Assembly: GCA_021186555.1 (NCBI GenBank) | Contig: JAJKFL010000039.1 | Coordinates: 14,736,733-14,800,732 of the forward strand | From: Reticulitermes speratus | Taxonomy: Eukaryota > Arthropoda > Insecta > Blattodea > Rhinotermitidae | Direction: 5' to 3' | DNA: 64,000 nt | In this document: in pieces, positions 60,231-64,000 of the stretch | Layout of the letters: every line of letters begins with the position of its first letter | How positions within the stretch are numbered: position 1 is the stretch's first letter | Made by a program: the position numbers and the translations under genes | Notes under the pieces: model-generated | Seen by the model: only the letters and a program-made list of their open reading frames with translations | What the model was told of the DNA's origin: nothing | Database searches by the model: none

Positions 60231-61983
60231 GCTTGACATCTGAATTAAGTACACACTCTCACACGTCAGGTCTTGATTAAATTTTGTGTGCAGTTATTTT
60301 CCCCATGCATGCTGCTCGTCTGTTCCCTCTCAGCTCATGATTTAAGCACCAATATTACATGAAGCGTATAAGTTACGACGCTTCTAACTATGCCATAACG
60401 TTACCTATATCCGTCTGTTACTAATACGCTGTTAGGTCCAAATTAAGCGGCTGTTACAGAGTTGTACGCCTACTCAATATGGCAAACTTACTCCTTTTGA
60501 GAAACAAAATGGAAACCGTCCAAGATATTCAGTGGTCCGAGAAAATTGTTTGATTTTTCCTGGAGACGTGATGGTTACATAAGGAGGACTTGTGTAATGG
60601 CCTGCTTTGCAGACCATTAGGATGTCACCACATTTACCATCGTGCTTTCATATGGCCTCATATTGGTACTAAGTGTTCTAGACAATTATCAGTGTTTGCT
60701 CTTTTTATTCATATGTGTAATGATGATAGATTATGTGTACTGCGGAAAGATGGTGCATGTGTTAATATGTCGACACAGATGCATGTGTCAATATTTACTG
60801 ATCCTCTGAGGATGACGAGAAAAACAGGCAAAATGTTTTAATATAAGGAGGCAGCGTATGGCGGGGGGGGGGGGGGGGGTGGAGATTTACTGAGTAATTT
60901 TGACAACAGTCGAATTCCGTCATGAATGATTGGTTTTGTGAGGACTTGAAGCTTACGTAAACATGGAAAAATATGTCTCTGTAATAAGTGATTTCTCTAA
61001 TTAACGAAGAGCAGAAATATGTGACCTCAAAAAGCAGGAAACAGATGACGCCAACCTTTTTCGTCTATACTAATGACATGTTCTTTTTTAAACATTTAAA
61101 CTGCAGAAGATGAGTTGGGAATTATTTGCTTTTTGCAGAAAAATCGGAGAGTTGCTAGGAAAGTACGTATGCTCATAAACCATTACTATACACATTTTTG
61201 TAGGCCACAGACTGGTTTACTTGAAGTCTGTTAGAAAAAGCTCTTCATGCGTTAACTATATACAGCAGTTGTGTTGCCAGAACCCCCGACCGTACAATGA
61301 GATTAACGGGGCCTACCACCAGAGTACATCCAGCTGAAAGTCAAAAAGTTCTTCTTATTGCCAATTATATTCGTATTTTGCCTCTCACACCATGTCCATA
61401 TGTCATGACAGAATTTAACATTTTTTATAGTTTCACTGTTGAAACGAAAGCCATGTAAAGGAGAAAAAGGATATACAGTTCCGGCAAACGTTACATCTAT
61501 TACGGCGATTTTAACTCGGAAGTTTTGAGGTAGGAATAGGATTTTTGTGAATTTTTGTAAATATGAGACAATCTAGGAGAAAACACGTCGCAGAGGCTTG
61601 GCACTATATGGCATTGCAACACGTGAATATAAATAGCAGCAATTAACTGGACGCACTCTACTAAAGTAACCCAAGTGCCAATGAAATTTTAAAGGAAAAA
61701 CACACTTCCTCTCTGTAGCTACTCTTTCCACAGATCAACCCTTCTTTCACTACTCTGCCTTATAGCCTTTGAGAGATATTTTAAAAAAACACGATTTCAC
61801 GTAATGTGCAAGCCTTGTAACATTCCTCTTTAAAGATTCAGGCTGCAATACGTGTTGATGTATATACATCTCTCACTGCAGTTTATTGCTAGTACCTCAT
61901 GGTCCTGTCCGTAACTACTCCAATGATTTGTATTCATAAATAACACATACAGCTAATCATAAACTCTGTGTGCATTAATCTGT

Positions 61984-62020
<37 letters not shown>

Positions 62021-62698
62021 GCTTAACTCCAATTAAAGAATCCAGACGTTACTTGATTTTCTATTAGCTTTTATTGACAAATAAAATGTTTGTGCTGAGT
62101 GTAAGAGCATTCCAAGTGCCTTGTGTGTTACGGTCCGCGCGTTAGTAGACCACAGCTACAGACAGACGTAAGTTGCGTGTCCTGCTAAATGATAGCCGTG
62201 CTGGAGCCTTATCAATCTGTGTAATGTGAGACAGAACACGACAGTACACATCTCTTTCTCTTTTATTATTCATACTTCTTTTCAATTTTTCATGAAGAAT
62301 TAAATCATCCGAATGCTCTGAAAGTATGTCTCGTTCATTTCCACACAGCCCACATTGTGTTATGTTAACTTAGCACCACATTGCAGGCTATCTTGACCAT
62401 GAACCAGAGTCACGTCTTGTCCATAAGCTTATAACGTGTGGGAAATTGATTAGAAATCAAAATGAAGCTCAGTATATGCCTATAATTATTTGTTGTTCCA
62501 AGATTGACGGTCTCCTTGAATTCCGCCGTGCAGAGTTTACCGGTGATGCCTTCTGAATGCTTCTGACATTATGTTGAAAGGCTTCCAGTCGTACTTGGAT
62601 TTCTGGTATTGCCGTCTTTTTCAAATTCTGCAAGTGCTCTACTTTTACCATTACATATTCGTATTTCAGTACTTTTTTAATGTTTGTTCAAAACGGTT

Positions 62699-62950
62699 CT
62701 ACGGGCTGGACGGTCCGGGGATCGAATCCGGTGGGGGCGAGATTTTCCGCAGCCGTCCAGACCGGCCCTGAGGCCCACCCAGCCTCCTATACAATGGGTA
62801 CCGGGTCTCTTTCCCGGGGGTAAAGCGGCCGGGGCGTGGAGTTGACCACCCACCCCCATCTAGCGCCAAGGTTAAAGAAAGAGTAGAACTATACCTCTAC
62901 TCCCCCTCTGGGCCTTCGTGGTCTGTTCTAGGGCTAACTTTATCTTTACC
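62699..62950 (+). mobile_element. SINE family B, 5'-truncated, with exact 15-bp target-site duplication
   Basis: TTGTTCAAAACGGTT is exact at 62684-62698 and 62951-62965. The insert begins CTACGGGCTGGACGGTCCGG, inside the tRNA-like head, so the A-box is missing while the B-box-like GGGATCGAATCCGG remains. It ends CTAACTTTATCTTTACC. Truncation at the 5' end with intact duplications is the normal result of incomplete target-primed reverse transcription. Confidence 0.92.
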
Positions 62951-63903
62951 TTGTTCAAAACGGTTTTTCCAGGTTGTATATAGACACCAAATAGCTATCA
63001 GATCCTGTTTTATCGCGAATTAAGCCTGATTATCATCACCATCCCCATCATCATTATAAAAGCACTCAAATGAAAGAAGAAATTACATCTGTACTTTATT
63101 ATACCTTCATTTCACAGCGTTGTATGCAGTTTTTGCAAAAATAAGTTCTAGGACATGGTTGCTTAAATATCAGCTCCATCTGGTGTAATTCACACAAACT
63201 ATAGCTTGATTAAGAGAAGAGTTGAGTGCTGGCACCACAAAATGGCGGTAGATAAGCCCTGTGCACTCGATGTTTTCCAGTAATTACACTGTTATTTCTT
63301 ATCTCGCAGTGATTCACAATATCGTATCCTTCAGCGTTGGGCTGATAACTTTGTTATTACACCGCAGCATGTGTTCGAAGTGTTCTGATTTTACGTAAAA
63401 CACGAAGACATGTTCTGCAAAGTGTGAACAAAATGAGCAGTGGAGATAAAGCAGTGATCATGCTTGTACGTCCAGCTATTTTCTTATTCTGGTAAAAACA
63501 ATTACTACTTGCTGTCTCTAAAGTCGTAATATAGAGACAGCTGAATGTTCGAAAGTGCTGTGGGTTAACAAGCGAGTATCTGATAACGACCGTAACAAAC
63601 CTCAGTTAACTCTATTTTCGCTAGGAACTTTCACTGCCCATTCTATCCAGGGAATGCTTGGTACCATTGAGTTCAGACTCTATAATTTTACCGCCCCTAA
63701 CAAAAACTAAAATTTACATACAGGCTAGGAAAATACGAATTTCTCTGTAGTTTACACGGGCTTTGCACTTGGTCTCTCGGCCAAAGGGAAGGAACATATG
63801 ATGAGGCGCTCTGTGAGAAGAGGGTGCTGAGGAAAATTTGGTACCTAAGGGACAGGAGTTTAATAAATGTGGCAGGTTTCTTTGCAAGTTAACCTCGCGA
63901 AGG

Positions 63904-63905
<2 letters not shown>

Positions 63906-63942
<37 letters not shown>
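63906..63942 (+). repeat. (TTA)n microsatellite
   Basis: About 12 ATT/TTA units directly adjoining the tail of a SINE family C copy. Other triplet runs: 12391-12416 (AAT)n and 11812-11831 (GAT)n. Confidence 0.95.
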
Positions 63943-63943
<1 letters not shown>

Positions 63944-63944
63944 A

Positions 63945-64000
63945 GGTAAAGCAACCCCATTACAGGCCTTGACAGCCCTTAGGGATCCAGGAGGTCGAGG
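63945..64000 (-). mobile_element. SINE family C, cut by the window end
   Basis: AAAGGTAAAGCAACCCCATT then CCCTTAGGGATCCAGGAGG is the 3' part of family C in minus orientation; the rest lies outside the window. Confidence 0.8.

Larger units (their letters stand above)
28694..64000 (+). other. Intron 2 of the Iroquois gene (5' part, more than 35.3 kb)
   Basis: Starts with GTGAGT at 28694 and is still open at the window end. No homeodomain-like reading frame was seen on the + strand, so the next exon lies beyond 64000 unless it is a short exon I missed. Contents: two palindromic insertions with intact sense hammerhead motifs (28762-29003 and 32159-32412), a 68-bp minisatellite (39851-40937), tRNA-derived SINEs, a broken pogo-like transposase (44930-45430), a LINE tail (53400-53650), and a 108-bp palindromic insertion (59291-59398). 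I see nothing specific in 29230-30530, 30560-32140, 32940-33930, 34130-35180, 36460-39840, 45850-49600, 50170-51650, 56850-59270 and 59420-62680 beyond simple repeats. Confidence 0.7.

Overview
The window is AT-rich eukaryotic genomic DNA from an insect, most likely a cockroach, termite or close relative. The case rests on an insect Iroquois-family gene with very long introns, tRNA-derived SINEs, LINE C-terminal tails of the kind common in Blattodea, and a strong excess of the heptamer AGGCCTA. Only one protein-coding gene is supported, on the + strand. Its first coding exon (9796-9843) encodes the Iroquois N-terminus MSAYAQFGYSYPSASQ. Its second (28331-28693) encodes 121 residues that include the conserved pre-homeodomain block. 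The introns between and after them are in phase 0. The homeodomain exon(s) were not seen, so intron 2 exceeds 35 kb.

Layout: 1-9150 is upstream flank with repeats. About 9150-9795 is a GC-rich promoter/5'UTR segment. 9844-28330 is intron 1, and 28694-64000 is the start of intron 2. The introns hold three large minisatellites (56 bp x 17, 47 bp x 9, 68 bp x 15), two hAT-type non-autonomous elements, a broken pogo-like transposase, LINE tails, at least five tRNA-derived SINE families (several with exact target-site duplications), and a dispersed repeat of about 520 bp in two copies.

The most interesting material is a family of palindromic insertions, with arms from 35 to 157 bp. Their arms carry hammerhead-ribozyme-like motifs: CUGANGA, a short stem II, GAAAC, then GUH. 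Four loci show 12-14 bp flanking duplications or near-duplications. Several copies share a TGCACGG-containing tail on one side, while the apex of the palindrome differs from copy to copy. That is what fold-back (snap-back) reverse transcription would leave, and hammerheads are known from Penelope-like retroelements. Five motifs have an intact core. Three of these lie in the sense orientation inside mirr/Iroquois introns, so the nascent pre-mRNA could contain self-cleaving RNA. Many further motifs are decayed.

Coordinates of repeats were read by eye; family assignments of the repeats are inference unless stated otherwise.
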